A stretch of 64,000 nucleotides of DNA from Actinomycetota bacterium. Lineage in GTDB: Bacteria > Actinomycetota > Acidimicrobiia > Acidimicrobiales > Poriferisodalaceae. A program made the position numbers and the translations under genes. The stretch lies in contig JABABU010000055.1 in the NCBI GenBank assembly GCA_014238065.1, positions 43,177-107,176 of the forward strand, given 5' to 3'. This document shows positions 1-9,120 of this stretch, piece after piece (position 1 is the stretch's first letter; every line of letters starts with the position of its first letter). A model generated the notes under the pieces. It was not told the origin of the DNA, made no database searches, and worked only from the letters and a program-made list of their open reading frames with translations.

Positions 1-1
1 A

Positions 2-382
2 GAGGGTTTCCGCGAGATCGAATCCTCCCTCGTAGCCGACCTGGCGGCGATGGAGGGCGTCGTGATCGCAACCGGCGGCGGTCTCATGCTGCGGGAAGAG
101 AACGCACAGGCACTCGGCGCAGACAGCCAGGTGTTCTGTCTCGATGCCAGCGTTGACACGATCTTGGGACGGGTGACCTCTGGTCGACAGCTGCGGCCAC
201 TGATCGAAGCGTCGGGGAATCCGCGCGAAACAATCCTGAGCCTGCTTGCCGAGCGCGAGCAGAGCTATTCGCTCTACACCAGGGTGAATACTGACGGGCT
301 GACGCCATCGAAAGTTGCATCACTCATCGCCGTCAAAGCAACCATGGCCACCCAGGCCGATCGAAGGAGTTCCGAGAGTTGA
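2..382 (+). CDS. aroK: Shikimate kinase, 3' part (gene begins before the window)
   Basis: This is the C-terminal part of shikimate kinase, which phosphorylates shikimate with ATP in the chorismate pathway. The reading frame is open from the first bases of the window, so the P-loop and start codon are missing. The visible segment has FREIE, then VIATGGG (the glycine-rich substrate-binding loop), then RQLRPLI (the lid/substrate arginines) and the REQSY helix near the end. The stop codon overlaps the TTG start of the next gene by four bases, which suggests translational coupling. The family assignment is firm. Confidence 0.93.
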   Translation, partial: EGFREIESSLVADLAAMEGVVIATGGGLMLREENAQALGADSQVFCLDASVDTILGRVTSGRQLRPLIEASGNPRETILSLLAEREQSYSLYTRVNTDGLTPSKVASLIAVKATMATQADRRSSES

Positions 383-1158
383 GAACCGACCTCAGTGGCC
401 AGCGCGCCGTAGTCACGGCCGGAGCCGGAGGTCTCGGGCTCGTGATCGCCAACACACTGCGCCGCGAAGGTGCCGATGTCTACGTCTGCGACGTCGTGCC
501 CGAAGCAGTGCATTCGCTTCCCGACGGCATCTTCGGTTCGGTGGTCGACGTCGCCGACCCCGAGGCGGTTGACGCGTGGCTTGTCCCCATCGTCTCCGAT
601 GGCGTGGACATCCTCGTCAACAACGCCGGCATCGCAGGACCAACGGCACCCATCGAGGACATCACGACCGATGACTGGCAGCGCTGTCTTCGCGTCGACC
701 TCGACGCCATGTTCTTCACCGCACGCCGGGTCATCCCGCCGATGAAGGCAGCCGGTAAAGGCGTCATCATCAACCTGTCGTCCACTGCCGGCTTTCTCGG
801 CATGCCACACCGCTCCCCCTATGTGGCCGCAAAGTTCGCCGTCGTCGGGCTCACAAAGACCATGGCGATGGAACTCGGACCTCACGGCATCAGAGTGAAC
901 GCCATCGCCCCTGGGTCGATCAACGGCGAAAGAATGGACCGAGTCATCGCGGCACACGCCAAGTCTGACGGGATCACCGAGGAGCACGTCAGGCGGATGT
1001 ACACGCTCGGCGTCTCGATGGCGTCCTTCGTCGAGTCCGACGAGATCGCCGACATGATCCTCTACCTCACTAGCGATCACGCCCGATCGATCAGTGGGCA
1101 ACTGCTCGCCGTCGATGGACACACCGAGACGTTGTATCCGAGAGGTTTCAGTGACTGA
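379..1158 (+). CDS. Short-chain dehydrogenase/reductase (SDR)
   Basis: A 259-residue NAD(P)-dependent oxidoreductase of the classical SDR family. It shows the cofactor loop TAGAGGLG (residues 13-20), NNAG (81-84), the catalytic serine in NLSST (about 132-136) and the YVAAK catalytic Tyr148/Lys152 pair. The length is typical of the family. The start is TTG, overlapping the aroK stop, and no better start lies downstream before the cofactor loop. A second SDR follows directly, so the two probably act in one pathway. The substrate cannot be read from sequence, and the link to shikimate metabolism is only positional. Confidence 0.9.
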   Translation: MRTDLSGQRAVVTAGAGGLGLVIANTLRREGADVYVCDVVPEAVHSLPDGIFGSVVDVADPEAVDAWLVPIVSDGVDILVNNAGIAGPTAPIEDITTDDWQRCLRVDLDAMFFTARRVIPPMKAAGKGVIINLSSTAGFLGMPHRSPYVAAKFAVVGLTKTMAMELGPHGIRVNAIAPGSINGERMDRVIAAHAKSDGITEEHVRRMYTLGVSMASFVESDEIADMILYLTSDHARSISGQLLAVDGHTETLYPRGFSD

Positions 1159-1171
1159 ACCAGGAGCATCC

Positions 1172-2026
1172 ATGTCCGAGTTGGCAGAAGATCGCACCCT
1201 TGAAGGTCGTGTCGCGCTAGTGACGGGGGCGAGTAGGGGGATCGGGGCTGCCATTGCTCGGAGACTGGCGGCGTCCGGCGCAGCGGTATGCGTCTCTGCC
1301 AGAACGGTCGAGCCGGGCCAGAGTGCTTTCGAAGGCACCATCACAGAGACCGTCGACGACATCGTTGCCACTGGCGGCGCCGCAGTCGCGGTCGCCGCCA
1401 ACCTCGCAGCCGATGAGGACCGAGCGCGCCTCGTATCCGAAACCGAACGTGAGCTCGGCCCTGTCGACATCCTCGTGAACAATGGTGCTGTCACGTACTT
1501 CGTCCCGGTGAAAGACTTCGAGGAAAGGCATTACCGCTTGATGTTCGAGGTTCAGGTGAGGGCCCCGTTCGATCTCTCCCAGATGGTGCTACCGGGAATG
1601 ATCGAGCGCGAATCCGGCTCGATCTTGAACATCTCCTCCAAAGCTGCTCTGCATCCAGAAGGACCCCCGTTCGGCGGAAGCACCGGTGGCGCCGTGTACG
1701 GGATGGTCAAGGCTGCTCTCGAACGATTCACGACAGGGCTGGCCTCGGAGGTTCACGGCAACGGCGTCACCGTGAACGTTCTGAGTCCGACAAGCATCGT
1801 GCCGACACCGGGAGTAGTGCATCATCGGCTGATCACCCCGGACAGGGTGGCGTTCGTCGAGCAGGACACTGTCATGGCCGAAGCCGCCCACCTGCTCGTG
1901 TCCCGCAAGATCACCGGTCGTATCGCCTACAGCCAACAGATCCTCGCCGAGTACGGCCTCGGTCCTGATCCCGCCGACGACATGGTCGTCGATCAGCACC
2001 CCAGAGCGAAGCGCCGACCGGGCTAG
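1172..2026 (+). CDS. Short-chain dehydrogenase/reductase (SDR), second copy
   Basis: A 284-residue SDR with TGASRGIG (18-25), NNG (103-105), NISS (153-156) and the YGMVK catalytic pair (Tyr176, Lys180). I start it at the ATG at 1172 because AGGAG lies five bases upstream. A GTG at 1151 with AGAGGT ahead of it is the alternative and would overlap the previous stop by eight bases. An insertion before the catalytic Tyr (HPEGPPFGGSTGG) is longer than in most SDRs and could shape the substrate pocket. The product is a cytosolic oxidoreductase of unknown substrate. Confidence 0.88.
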   Translation: MSELAEDRTLEGRVALVTGASRGIGAAIARRLAASGAAVCVSARTVEPGQSAFEGTITETVDDIVATGGAAVAVAANLAADEDRARLVSETERELGPVDILVNNGAVTYFVPVKDFEERHYRLMFEVQVRAPFDLSQMVLPGMIERESGSILNISSKAALHPEGPPFGGSTGGAVYGMVKAALERFTTGLASEVHGNGVTVNVLSPTSIVPTPGVVHHRLITPDRVAFVEQDTVMAEAAHLLVSRKITGRIAYSQQILAEYGLGPDPADDMVVDQHPRAKRRPG

Positions 2027-2067
2027 ACCTCCGACCGACTCTTCGCGGTCGCCACGACCGCTGTGAG

Positions 2068-2097
2068 TTGACTTCGGTGAGAACATAAAGATATCTT
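2068..2097 (+). promoter_or_regulatory. Probable promoter of the ArsR-methyltransferase/metF unit
   Basis: TTGACT (2068-2073) and TATCTT (2092-2097) are separated by 18 bases and fit a sigma-70 type promoter. The predicted transcription start falls at or within a few bases of the ATG at 2107, and no Shine-Dalgarno sequence is visible. The mRNA may therefore be leaderless. The -10 box lies inside the palindrome at 2085-2100. Confidence 0.5.
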
Positions 2098-2100
2098 TAT
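2085..2100. promoter_or_regulatory. Perfect 16-bp palindromic operator ATAAAGATATCTTTAT
   Basis: The two half-sites are exact reverse complements. The site overlaps the probable -10 box and ends seven bases before the start codon of an ArsR-family regulator gene, which is the layout of an autorepressed promoter. From memory it resembles the AT-rich palindromes described for SahR-type ArsR regulators of methionine-cycle genes. That match was not checked. Confidence 0.72.
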
Positions 2101-2106
2101 AGACGC

Positions 2107-3105
2107 ATGGAAGACCTGCTTGCGCCGCTCAAAGCTGTCGGTGAACCGACTCGGCTGAGGATCCTCGCCGTCCTCGCCAGAACAGAGCTGACCGTGAACG
2201 AGCTCTGTGCCGTGCTCGGCCAGAGCCAACCCCGGGTGAGCCGTCACCTCAAGCTGATGTGCGACGCCGGTGTCCTCGTACGGCACAGCGAAGGAACCAG
2301 TGCATTCTTCCGACCTCGCACTTCAGGCATCGGGGCCCAGGTGATCGACGCAATCGAGCCACTCATCGACCGGTCCGCCCCGTCGATGGTTCGAGACTTC
2401 GAACGGCTGGACGCAGTGCGTGCCGAACGTGCCGGTTCGGCGGCCGCGTACTTTGAACGCATCGCAAGTGACTGGGACGAGATGCGATCGCTTCACGTCG
2501 CGGACTCTGTCGTCGAAGAGGCTCTGCTCGCGGCAACCGAGGGCATGCACGTCACCGATCTCATCGACATAGGAACCGGTACTGGTCGCATGCTCGAGAT
2601 CTTTGCCGACCGCATCGTCCGCGGCCTCGGTATCGACCTCAGCCGCGAAATGTTGAACCTGGCCAGAACCCACCTCGACGAACTCCACCTCCATCACTGC
2701 TCGGTCAGATTCGGCAACGTCTACGACCTCGATGTCGAACCAGGAACCGCCGACGTGGCCATCCTGCATCATGTCCTCCACTTCCTCGACGATCCATGCG
2801 GCGCAATCGCGGAGGCCTCACGAACACTACGACCAAACGGGCAACTGCTGATCGTCGACTTCGCTCAACACGACGTCGAGATCCTCCGCACCGAACACGC
2901 ACACCGCCGGCTGGGTTTCAGCGAGGCGGAGGTCAGCACATGGTGTGACAGAGCAGGTCTCGACATCACAGGAACCTCCCACTTCCTCCCAGGGGCTGCC
3001 ACAGACTCAGCGCTCGGAATGTTCCTGTGGGTCGCACGCCGAGTCGACACGACGGAGATCAATCTCGTCAACGCCACCGACATCGAGAAACAGGCCACAT
3101 CATGA
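2107..3105 (+). CDS. ArsR-family regulator fused to a SAM-dependent methyltransferase domain
   Basis: A 332-residue fusion. Residues 1-90 form an ArsR winged helix with the recognition helix around QSQPRVSRHLKLM (40-52). Residues 110-310 form a class I methyltransferase fold with LIDIGTGTG (152-160) and an acidic GIDLS segment after strand 2. This domain order matches the SahR-like proteins known beside metF in Proteobacteria, where the regulator senses S-adenosylhomocysteine. That role is inferred here from family and context. The stop overlaps the metF start as ATGA, so the two are translationally coupled. The perfect palindrome just upstream is the likely autoregulatory operator. Whether the methyltransferase domain is catalytic or only a ligand sensor cannot be decided from sequence. 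Confidence 0.87.
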   Translation: MEDLLAPLKAVGEPTRLRILAVLARTELTVNELCAVLGQSQPRVSRHLKLMCDAGVLVRHSEGTSAFFRPRTSGIGAQVIDAIEPLIDRSAPSMVRDFERLDAVRAERAGSAAAYFERIASDWDEMRSLHVADSVVEEALLAATEGMHVTDLIDIGTGTGRMLEIFADRIVRGLGIDLSREMLNLARTHLDELHLHHCSVRFGNVYDLDVEPGTADVAILHHVLHFLDDPCGAIAEASRTLRPNGQLLIVDFAQHDVEILRTEHAHRRLGFSEAEVSTWCDRAGLDITGTSHFLPGAATDSALGMFLWVARRVDTTEINLVNATDIEKQATS

Positions 3106-4064
3106 TCACTCCGCTGACAGAAGAGGCCATCGACACAGCAGTCACCGAACGTCTCGCTCGACGCCCATGGCCGGTGACCCGCATCAAGACCGACGTCGAA
3201 GTGTCGTTCGAGTTCTTTCCGACCTCAACCCACGCCGGGGCAGACAACCTGTCCGACTGTGCCCGCGCTCTCGATCAGCTCGAACCATCGTTCTTCAGCG
3301 TGACCTACGGTGCGGGAGGATCGACGAAGGACCGCACGAACGACACCGTCGCGAACGTGCGGGCGTCCACTTCATCCGACGTAGCCGCTCACCTCACCTG
3401 CATCGCAGCGACCAAGGACGAAACACACGGCGTCCTCGACTCGTACCGCGAGTCGGGGATCCACAGGGTCGTCGCGCTCAGAGGTGACCCACCCGACGGC
3501 GCCGACCAGACGACTTCGGGCTACGTCGACGCAGCTGAACTGGTCGAAGGCATTCGCGGAAGAGCTGACGGCTCGATCTTCGACATTTCCGTCGCTGCCT
3601 ATCCCGAAACGCACCCAAAGGCAGCATCTCGAGCCAAGGACATCGACAACCTCAAGAGAAAGCTCGACGCAGGAGCCGATCGGGCCATCACCCAGTTCTT
3701 CTTCAACACTGACGAGTACTTCCGGTTCACCGACGATTGCAGGTCGGCAGGGATCAGCGCACCCATCATCCCCGGCATCATGCCGATCACGAACTTCGAG
3801 CGTGTCAGCGGCTTCGCTTCCCGCTGCGGCACCACGATTCCCCCCTGGATGCCGGAACTCTTCGGAGGTCTCGACAAGGCACCCGAGATTCACTCGCTGA
3901 TCGCAGCCACGGTCGCAGCCGAGCAGTGCAGGCAACTCTCGGAACATGGTGTCCGTCAGTTCCACTTCTACACGATGAACAAGCCGGAGCTGAGCCTGGC
4001 TGTATGCAGAACCCTCGGGCTGAGACCGGCGACGGTCTCCGTCCAGGCAACAGCGGCAAGCTGA
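3102..4064 (+). CDS. metF: 5,10-methylenetetrahydrofolate reductase
   Basis: A 320-residue flavoprotein TIM barrel that reduces methylene-THF to methyl-THF for methionine synthesis. Diagnostic segments are SFEFFPT near the N terminus (the catalytic Glu of the family), FSVTYGAGGST, AHLTCI, VVALRGDPP and the late FHFYTMNK strand. The ATG at 3102 overlaps the upstream stop by four bases. Longer in-frame starts run through the upstream gene and lack similarity. Placement after the ArsR-methyltransferase protein makes it the probable main target of that regulator. Confidence 0.96.
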   Translation: MITPLTEEAIDTAVTERLARRPWPVTRIKTDVEVSFEFFPTSTHAGADNLSDCARALDQLEPSFFSVTYGAGGSTKDRTNDTVANVRASTSSDVAAHLTCIAATKDETHGVLDSYRESGIHRVVALRGDPPDGADQTTSGYVDAAELVEGIRGRADGSIFDISVAAYPETHPKAASRAKDIDNLKRKLDAGADRAITQFFFNTDEYFRFTDDCRSAGISAPIIPGIMPITNFERVSGFASRCGTTIPPWMPELFGGLDKAPEIHSLIAATVAAEQCRQLSEHGVRQFHFYTMNKPELSLAVCRTLGLRPATVSVQATAAS

Positions 4065-4078
4065 TAGAACCTGTTCCC

Positions 4079-4783
4079 ATGGGAGACAGCACCGAACCAG
4101 TCCCCGAAATCGGTCTGGAAGCGGCCTACGCCGCGAAGACACCGAGTGGAAACAAGACCCTCTACGAAGACTGGGCCCCGACATATGAGTCGGGCTTCAT
4201 CGAGTACATGGGGTACGTGTACCACCGGACCGTGGCCGATCTCTTCGTGGTCCACCAGGGCGAAGTCAAGGGAGAAGTGCTCGACGTCGGATGCGGCACG
4301 GGCATCGTCGGTGTCGAACTTCGCCGACTCGACATCGAACCAATCGACGGCATCGACATCTCACCGGCGATGCTGTCCAACGCCGCTGCCAAAACGAACG
4401 CTGACGGCGAAGCGGCCTACCGGCATCTCATCGCAGCCGACCTCATGCAACCACTCGACATAGCCGACGATACGTATTCGGGCGTGATCAGCGCCGGCAC
4501 ATTCACGCATGGCCACGTTGGACCAGAAGCATTCGACGAAATGCTCCGAGTCGCCAGGACCGGAGCGACGTTTGCCCTCGGCATCAACGCCGAACACTTC
4601 GTCGAACGTGGCTTCGATGCCAAGTTCGCGTCGCTGGTCGCAGCCGGTGTGATCACCGAACCCGACCTCATCGACATTGCCATCTACGAACCGGATCACG
4701 CCGCCAACGTCGAAGGCGATCACTTCGACGACCGTGCACTGGTCGCGATCTTTCGCAAGCTCGCAGGCGCAGCTCCGGTCTGA
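4079..4783 (+). CDS. Class I SAM-dependent methyltransferase
   Basis: A 234-residue methyltransferase with motif I VLDVGCGTG (67-75), an acidic GIDIS after strand 2 (helps bind the SAM ribose) and a GVISAGTFTHGHVG segment at motif IV. The start is the ATG 14 bases after metF, because the open frame further upstream runs antisense-free through metF in the wrong frame. The LYEDWAPTYESGF N terminus resembles small-molecule methyltransferases. It sits in the methionine-cycle cluster and would consume SAM and produce SAH, but the acceptor is unknown. Confidence 0.87.
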   Translation: MGDSTEPVPEIGLEAAYAAKTPSGNKTLYEDWAPTYESGFIEYMGYVYHRTVADLFVVHQGEVKGEVLDVGCGTGIVGVELRRLDIEPIDGIDISPAMLSNAAAKTNADGEAAYRHLIAADLMQPLDIADDTYSGVISAGTFTHGHVGPEAFDEMLRVARTGATFALGINAEHFVERGFDAKFASLVAAGVITEPDLIDIAIYEPDHAANVEGDHFDDRALVAIFRKLAGAAPV

Positions 4784-5214
4784 TGCCGGGCGGTCTACGA
4801 GCGGCCTTTGGGGCGATCGCCATCGCGGCGACCCTGATGGCGTGCTCAGGTGACGACTCACCGGCGACAGCCGCTGCAGAGCGCCGCCAACTGCTTTCGC
4901 AGCGCTTTCCGGACATCGTCGGAGCGATCTTCGATCCGATCGGGGACACGACCTGGTCGATCCGAGTGACCATCAGCTCGCCGTACGACACCGAAGAGCG
5001 ATATGCAGATGCCTGGAGGGTGCTGACCCTCGATGGCCTCGTCCTCGGTACGCGACAGCTGACCCACGACCACGCGGCAGAGCAGCCGTTCACCAGAGCA
5101 CTGAACAACGTCGAGATCCCCGAAGGAACCGAATCCGTCCTGATCGAGGCGCATGACCTCATCAATGGATGGAGCGATGAGCGGATCGAATTCGCCCTAC
5201 CCGAGAAGGACTGA
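4783..5214 (+). CDS. Putative lipoprotein of unknown function
   Basis: A 143-residue protein with a short hydrophobic signal and a lipobox LMAC (residues 18-21), so Cys21 should be lipidated after export. The remainder is mostly polar with probable beta strands and no recognised motif. Its ATG shares a base with the stop of the methyltransferase gene (TGATG), which indicates co-translation. The function is unknown. The export signal is the only firm inference. Confidence 0.7.
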   Translation: MPGGLRAAFGAIAIAATLMACSGDDSPATAAAERRQLLSQRFPDIVGAIFDPIGDTTWSIRVTISSPYDTEERYADAWRVLTLDGLVLGTRQLTHDHAAEQPFTRALNNVEIPEGTESVLIEAHDLINGWSDERIEFALPEKD

Positions 5215-5353
5215 CAGACGCTGATCAGATCAGAAGTCGACTGCGAGTAGACCTCGGCCCTGCCGGCGGTCAAGCCAGTCGCCGTAGCTGCCGAAACTTT
5301 CGGGAAGTGGTGTCATGAAGCACCCCGATGTCCGTTGAACACCCATGAGTGGA

Positions 5354-5395
5354 GTGTCCGGTCATCCATAACCGCCCGCGTGGGTGACCGGACAC
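5354..5395. repeat. Long intergenic inverted repeat (15-bp arms)
   Basis: The arms are 5354-5368 and 5381-5395. They pair over 15 bases with one G-T wobble, and the inner 11 bases are perfect (GTGTCCGGTCA and its complement). The loop is 12 bases. The repeat lies between two co-directional genes, and no T-run follows on either strand, so it is not a standard terminator. It could be a terminator variant, an operator for the glycosylase gene or a copy of a dispersed repeat. Confidence 0.6.
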
Positions 5396-5419
5396 CCATT
5401 CGAGTCGTACCGTTGAGAT

Positions 5420-6256
5420 GTGCCAGAGATTCCTGAGATCAGAGCACATGCCGAGCGACTCACCGATGAGTTCCGCGGTGCGAAGCTCTCGTCGTTCCAA
5501 CCCTTGTCTTTCACGGTGCTGAAGACGTTCGAGCCTCGGCCCGAGGCCGCCACTGGCAGGCCACTCGAAGAAGTTGCCGCTTACGCCAAGTACCTCCTAC
5601 TCCGGTTTGGTGAGCTCACATTCGTCGTTCACCTGATGCAGGGAGGTCGACTCAAGCCAGACTCGAAACAGAGCAAGAAGCCGCGAGGCGGCCTCGCCAG
5701 ATGGACGTTCGAGGACAACACCTCGCTTCTGCTCACCGAGCCAGGTACGGAACATCGCGCTGGTGTCTGGGTCGTCGCCGGCCACCCGGTCGACCAGGTG
5801 CCGATCAACAAAGTCGGGCCGGAAGCAACATCGATGAATCCACATCAGCTGTTGGAGCTGTTGAACTCGAACAACATGCGACTGCATGGATTCCTCCGAG
5901 ATCAACGGCTGCTCTCGGGCCTCGGCCGACGGCTCAGCAACGAGATCTGCCATCGAGCAAAGCTGTCACCCTTCGCCATGACAGGGAAGTTCGATCTTGC
6001 GACAGCAGAGAGGATCCATGTCGCCGTCACCGAGATCGTGGAAGAAGGACTCGCCTACGATCGGGGCCGAGCCGAGATGTCGAAATCGGCTGACCGACCG
6101 AGCGCAGTCCATTCCCGAGTTGGCCAACCATGCCCCGCCTGTGGCGACACGGTGCGAACCGTCGAGTACCGGCGCTACACGATCAGCTACTGCGCGACGT
6201 GTCAGACGAACGGCAAAGCCCTCGCCGACAACACGACGAGCAAGTTCTTGAAGTAG
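5420..6256 (+). CDS. Fpg/Nei-family DNA glycosylase
   Basis: A 278-residue base-excision repair enzyme. It starts PEIPEI after the initiator Met (N-terminal Pro nucleophile and catalytic Glu). It has AYAKYLLLRF with the family's loop lysine, a helix-two-turn-helix around LSGLGRRLSNEICHRA, and a C-terminal zinc finger CPAC...CATC. It starts at GTG 5420, because only there does Pro follow Met. The H2TH reads GLGRRLSNE rather than the GxGNxYxxE of classical MutM, so it belongs to the divergent actinobacterial branch and its lesion range may differ from MutM. It is monocistronic and converges on mdh. Confidence 0.9.
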   Translation: MPEIPEIRAHAERLTDEFRGAKLSSFQPLSFTVLKTFEPRPEAATGRPLEEVAAYAKYLLLRFGELTFVVHLMQGGRLKPDSKQSKKPRGGLARWTFEDNTSLLLTEPGTEHRAGVWVVAGHPVDQVPINKVGPEATSMNPHQLLELLNSNNMRLHGFLRDQRLLSGLGRRLSNEICHRAKLSPFAMTGKFDLATAERIHVAVTEIVEEGLAYDRGRAEMSKSADRPSAVHSRVGQPCPACGDTVRTVEYRRYTISYCATCQTNGKALADNTTSKFLK

Positions 6257-6268
6257 ACGGTCGAACTC

Positions 6269-7258
6269 TCAGCCCAGCAGGCCGAGACCCGAGACAACAT
6301 CGCGTTCTTCAACCAACTCGGCCCATGACGCTTCGATCTTCGACTGCGAGAATTCGTTGATGTCAAGCCCCTGGACGATCGAATACGCACCGTCACTACA
6401 GGTGACCGGGTAGCTGGTGATGATTCCTTCCGGGGCGCCGTAGCTCCCGTCTGATGGGATTCCCATGCTCACCCAGTCGCCTTCAGCCGTTCCATGGGCC
6501 CAAGTGTGCATGTGATCGACAGCGGCACTCGCGGCCGAGGCAGCCGATGACAAGCCGCGCGCTTCGATGATCGCTGCGCCCCGCTTTTGGACCGTTGGAA
6601 TGAACTCGCCGGAGAGCCAGCTTTCATCGTCGATCGTTGCCGCCGCGTTCTGACCGCTCACGTTGGTGTGGAACAGGTCCGGATACTGGGTGGCAGAGTG
6701 ATTGCCCCAGATCGTCATGTTCGTGACGTCGTTGACCGTCGTACCCGTCTTGGCCGCGACCTGGGCGATGGCCCTGTTGTGATCGAGACGGGTCATTGCA
6801 GTGAATTGCGAGTCGGCAATGTTCGGCGCATTGCGCATCGCGATGAGGCAATTCGTGTTGGCAGGGTTGCCGACAACCAAGATCTTCGCGGTACTGGCAG
6901 CACTGTCGGACAGCGCCTTGCCCTGCACGGTGAAGATGCCGCCATTCGCCTCGAGCAGATCGCCGCGCTCCATGCCGGCCTTGCGAGGCATCGAACCGAC
7001 GAGAAGGGCGTACTCGGCACCAGCGAACGCTTCGTCAGCGTCGGCCGTCTCCACCATGCCTGCCAGCAGAGGGAATGCGCAATCGTCGAGTTCCATCGCG
7101 ACACCGCTGAGGGCGCCAAGGGCGGGTGGAATCTCGAGCATCTGCAAGATGACGGGCTGATCGGGACCGAGCATCGAACCCGCGGCGATCCTGAAGAGGA
7201 GGCTGTAGCCGATCTGGCCGGCTGCTCCTGTGACCGCCACGCGTACGGGATCGTTCAT
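6269..7258 (-). CDS. mdh: Malate dehydrogenase
   Basis: A 329-residue NAD-dependent malate dehydrogenase of the TCA cycle. The N terminus carries [14 protein letters not shown] (dinucleotide loop). The active-site arginines lie in [11 protein letters not shown] and TRLDHNR, which also holds the catalytic Asp, and the catalytic His is in [11 protein letters not shown]. The ATG at 7258 has TTGGAG nine to ten bases upstream. A TTG at 7273 would add five residues and is less likely. It is convergent with the glycosylase gene, leaving only 12 bases between the stops. Confidence 0.96.
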   Translation of the reverse strand: MNDPVRVAVTGAAGQIGYSLLFRIAAGSMLGPDQPVILQMLEIPPALGALSGVAMELDDCAFPLLAGMVETADADEAFAGAEYALLVGSMPRKAGMERGDLLEANGGIFTVQGKALSDSAASTAKILVVGNPANTNCLIAMRNAPNIADSQFTAMTRLDHNRAIAQVAAKTGTTVNDVTNMTIWGNHSATQYPDLFHTNVSGQNAAATIDDESWLSGEFIPTVQKRGAAIIEARGLSSAASAASAAVDHMHTWAHGTAEGDWVSMGIPSDGSYGAPEGIITSYPVTCSDGAYSIVQGLDINEFSQSKIEASWAELVEERDVVSGLGLLG

Positions 7259-7329
7259 CTGGCTGGACTCCAATCGGGGGGTTGGTGAATTGATCGTAGC
7301 CGCGGTGTGGCAGCTCTCCTGATGGTCGC

Positions 7330-9120
7330 TCAGCCGGCCTTGGTGTTGCCCTGCCAGCTCTTGAACAAGCTGGCGTAGACACCGCCGCGGAGCACGAGTT
7401 CGCCGTGTGATCCGGATTCGAGGAGTTCGCCTTGATCGAAAACCAGCACGATGTCAGCGGCCTCCGCTGTCGACAGACGGTGGGCGATCGAGATCGTGGT
7501 TCTGCCGATCGAGAGTCGTTGCAATGCGACCGCCAACGCACGCTCGGTTTCGGGATCGACGGCGCTGGTCGCCTCGTCGAGGATCAACAATCCGGGATTG
7601 GCAAGCTGGGCACGAATCAAAGCAACCAGTTGACGTTCTCCGACCGAGAGAGACTCGCCTCGCTCGCCGACACGGGTCTCCAGACCATCGGGCATCGTGG
7701 CGAGCCAGCCGGCGAGGCCGAGCGACGTGACGGCAGCGAGAATCTGACCCTCAGACGCATCGGGGCGCCCGAAACGGATGTTCTCGCGCATCGTCGTGTC
7801 GAAGAGGAACCCGTCCTGGGGCACCATTCTCACGTTGGCACGGCGGGCCGACGGCGAAATCAGCCTCAGCTCGACCCCACCGATCTCGATGATTCCTGCC
7901 GTCGGATCAGCGAGTCGACATAGGAGCTTTGCGAACGTCGTCTTGCCTGACCCCGTCTCGCCGACGATGGCGACACTTGTCCCTGCACTGATGTCGACAT
8001 CGATGCCGTGGAGGACTTCTGCCCCATCTCGATAGGTGAAACGCAATCCTCTCGTCGACACGGCGAGAGCGCCCGGCTTGAGATCGACTCCAGGATCGGG
8101 CTCGATGATCTCGACCTCCTGCTCCAACAGACCCAGCACCTTCCTGAACCCTGCGACAGCGGTCTGGGTCATGTCGAGAATCTCGGTGATCTCACCGACC
8201 GGACTCAAGAGCAGATTGAGGAGGAAGATGAACGCAATCATGCTGCCGGTGTCGAGGCCCCAGCCGCCTCCCCAGTGAACGCCCACACCAATCGCCGTAG
8301 CCATCGCGACCGCAGCAAAGATGTCGCCCAGCGGGAACATCACCGCGAAGTAGCGGACGGTGACCATCCGGGCTCGGTACTGGTTGTCGATGACGTCAGC
8401 TAGACGGCGCCTGGTTCGCCTGCCAAGTCCATACGAACGAATGACTGCGGCACCCCCAACCGTCTCGCTGATCTCCGAGAGTGTTTCCCCAACACGAGTC
8501 CTGTAGACGTCATAGGCCGCGAGTTGCCGTTTCTGCAAAACCTTGAGGACCGGCAGCAGCGGCACGTAGACCGCGATCGTCACCAGCGCCAGCTGCCACG
8601 AGTAGAAGAACATGACGGCGAGAATGCCCACAATCAGGACCGAGTTGATGATCCAGCTCATCCCGGCCCACTGGGCGAACCGTGCGAGCGTTTCGATGTC
8701 GCTCGTGACCCTGGACACCAATACGCCACGCTTCGCATCGTTGTGATCCGCAATCGACAACCGATGGATCTGGGCAAATGCACGCGTTCTGAGGGCGTAG
8801 AGGGTGTTCTCCGTCGCCTTGATCAATCGGATGAATGTCGCCCTCTGAAGTACCGCCATCGACAAGACGAGCGCAGCGCCGAGCACGCTGGCAACGAGCA
8901 CGAACGCAGGCCGATAGTCGTCGCCGCTAGAGAGTCCGCGATCGACGATCTGCTGGATCAAAATCGGGAGTGCCAGCTTTCCAGCAGCACCGACGATGGC
9001 CATCAATACGGTCGTCCTGATGCCGACCCGCAGCTCAGGAGTCGCGTCCATGCCGCGCTTCAGCAGCGCGATGGCACCCTCGTCGGCGAGCGGCTCCCGC
9101 TCGACCTCGTCGACGATCAC
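7330..9120 (-). CDS. ABC exporter half-transporter, subunit with the intact Walker B glutamate
   Basis: A 596-residue half-transporter with an N-terminal six-helix exporter domain (about 30-320) and a C-terminal ATPase. It has Walker [10 protein letters not shown] and Walker [13 protein letters not shown], but its signature LSVGERQ departs from LSGGQ. The GTG start overlaps the stop of the upstream exporter gene as GTGA, so the two are made together. The pair reads as a heterodimer with one consensus and one degenerate ATP site, the type of BmrCD or TM287/288. The cargo may be lipid, drug or peptide and cannot be told from sequence. Confidence 0.92.
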   Translation of the reverse strand: MIVDEVEREPLADEGAIALLKRGMDATPELRVGIRTTVLMAIVGAAGKLALPILIQQIVDRGLSSGDDYRPAFVLVASVLGAALVLSMAVLQRATFIRLIKATENTLYALRTRAFAQIHRLSIADHNDAKRGVLVSRVTSDIETLARFAQWAGMSWIINSVLIVGILAVMFFYSWQLALVTIAVYVPLLPVLKVLQKRQLAAYDVYRTRVGETLSEISETVGGAAVIRSYGLGRRTRRRLADVIDNQYRARMVTVRYFAVMFPLGDIFAAVAMATAIGVGVHWGGGWGLDTGSMIAFIFLLNLLLSPVGEITEILDMTQTAVAGFRKVLGLLEQEVEIIEPDPGVDLKPGALAVSTRGLRFTYRDGAEVLHGIDVDISAGTSVAIVGETGSGKTTFAKLLCRLADPTAGIIEIGGVELRLISPSARRANVRMVPQDGFLFDTTMRENIRFGRPDASEGQILAAVTSLGLAGWLATMPDGLETRVGERGESLSVGERQLVALIRAQLANPGLLILDEATSAVDPETERALAVALQRLSIGRTTISIAHRLSTAEAADIVLVFDQGELLESGSHGELVLRGGVYASLFKSWQGNTKAG

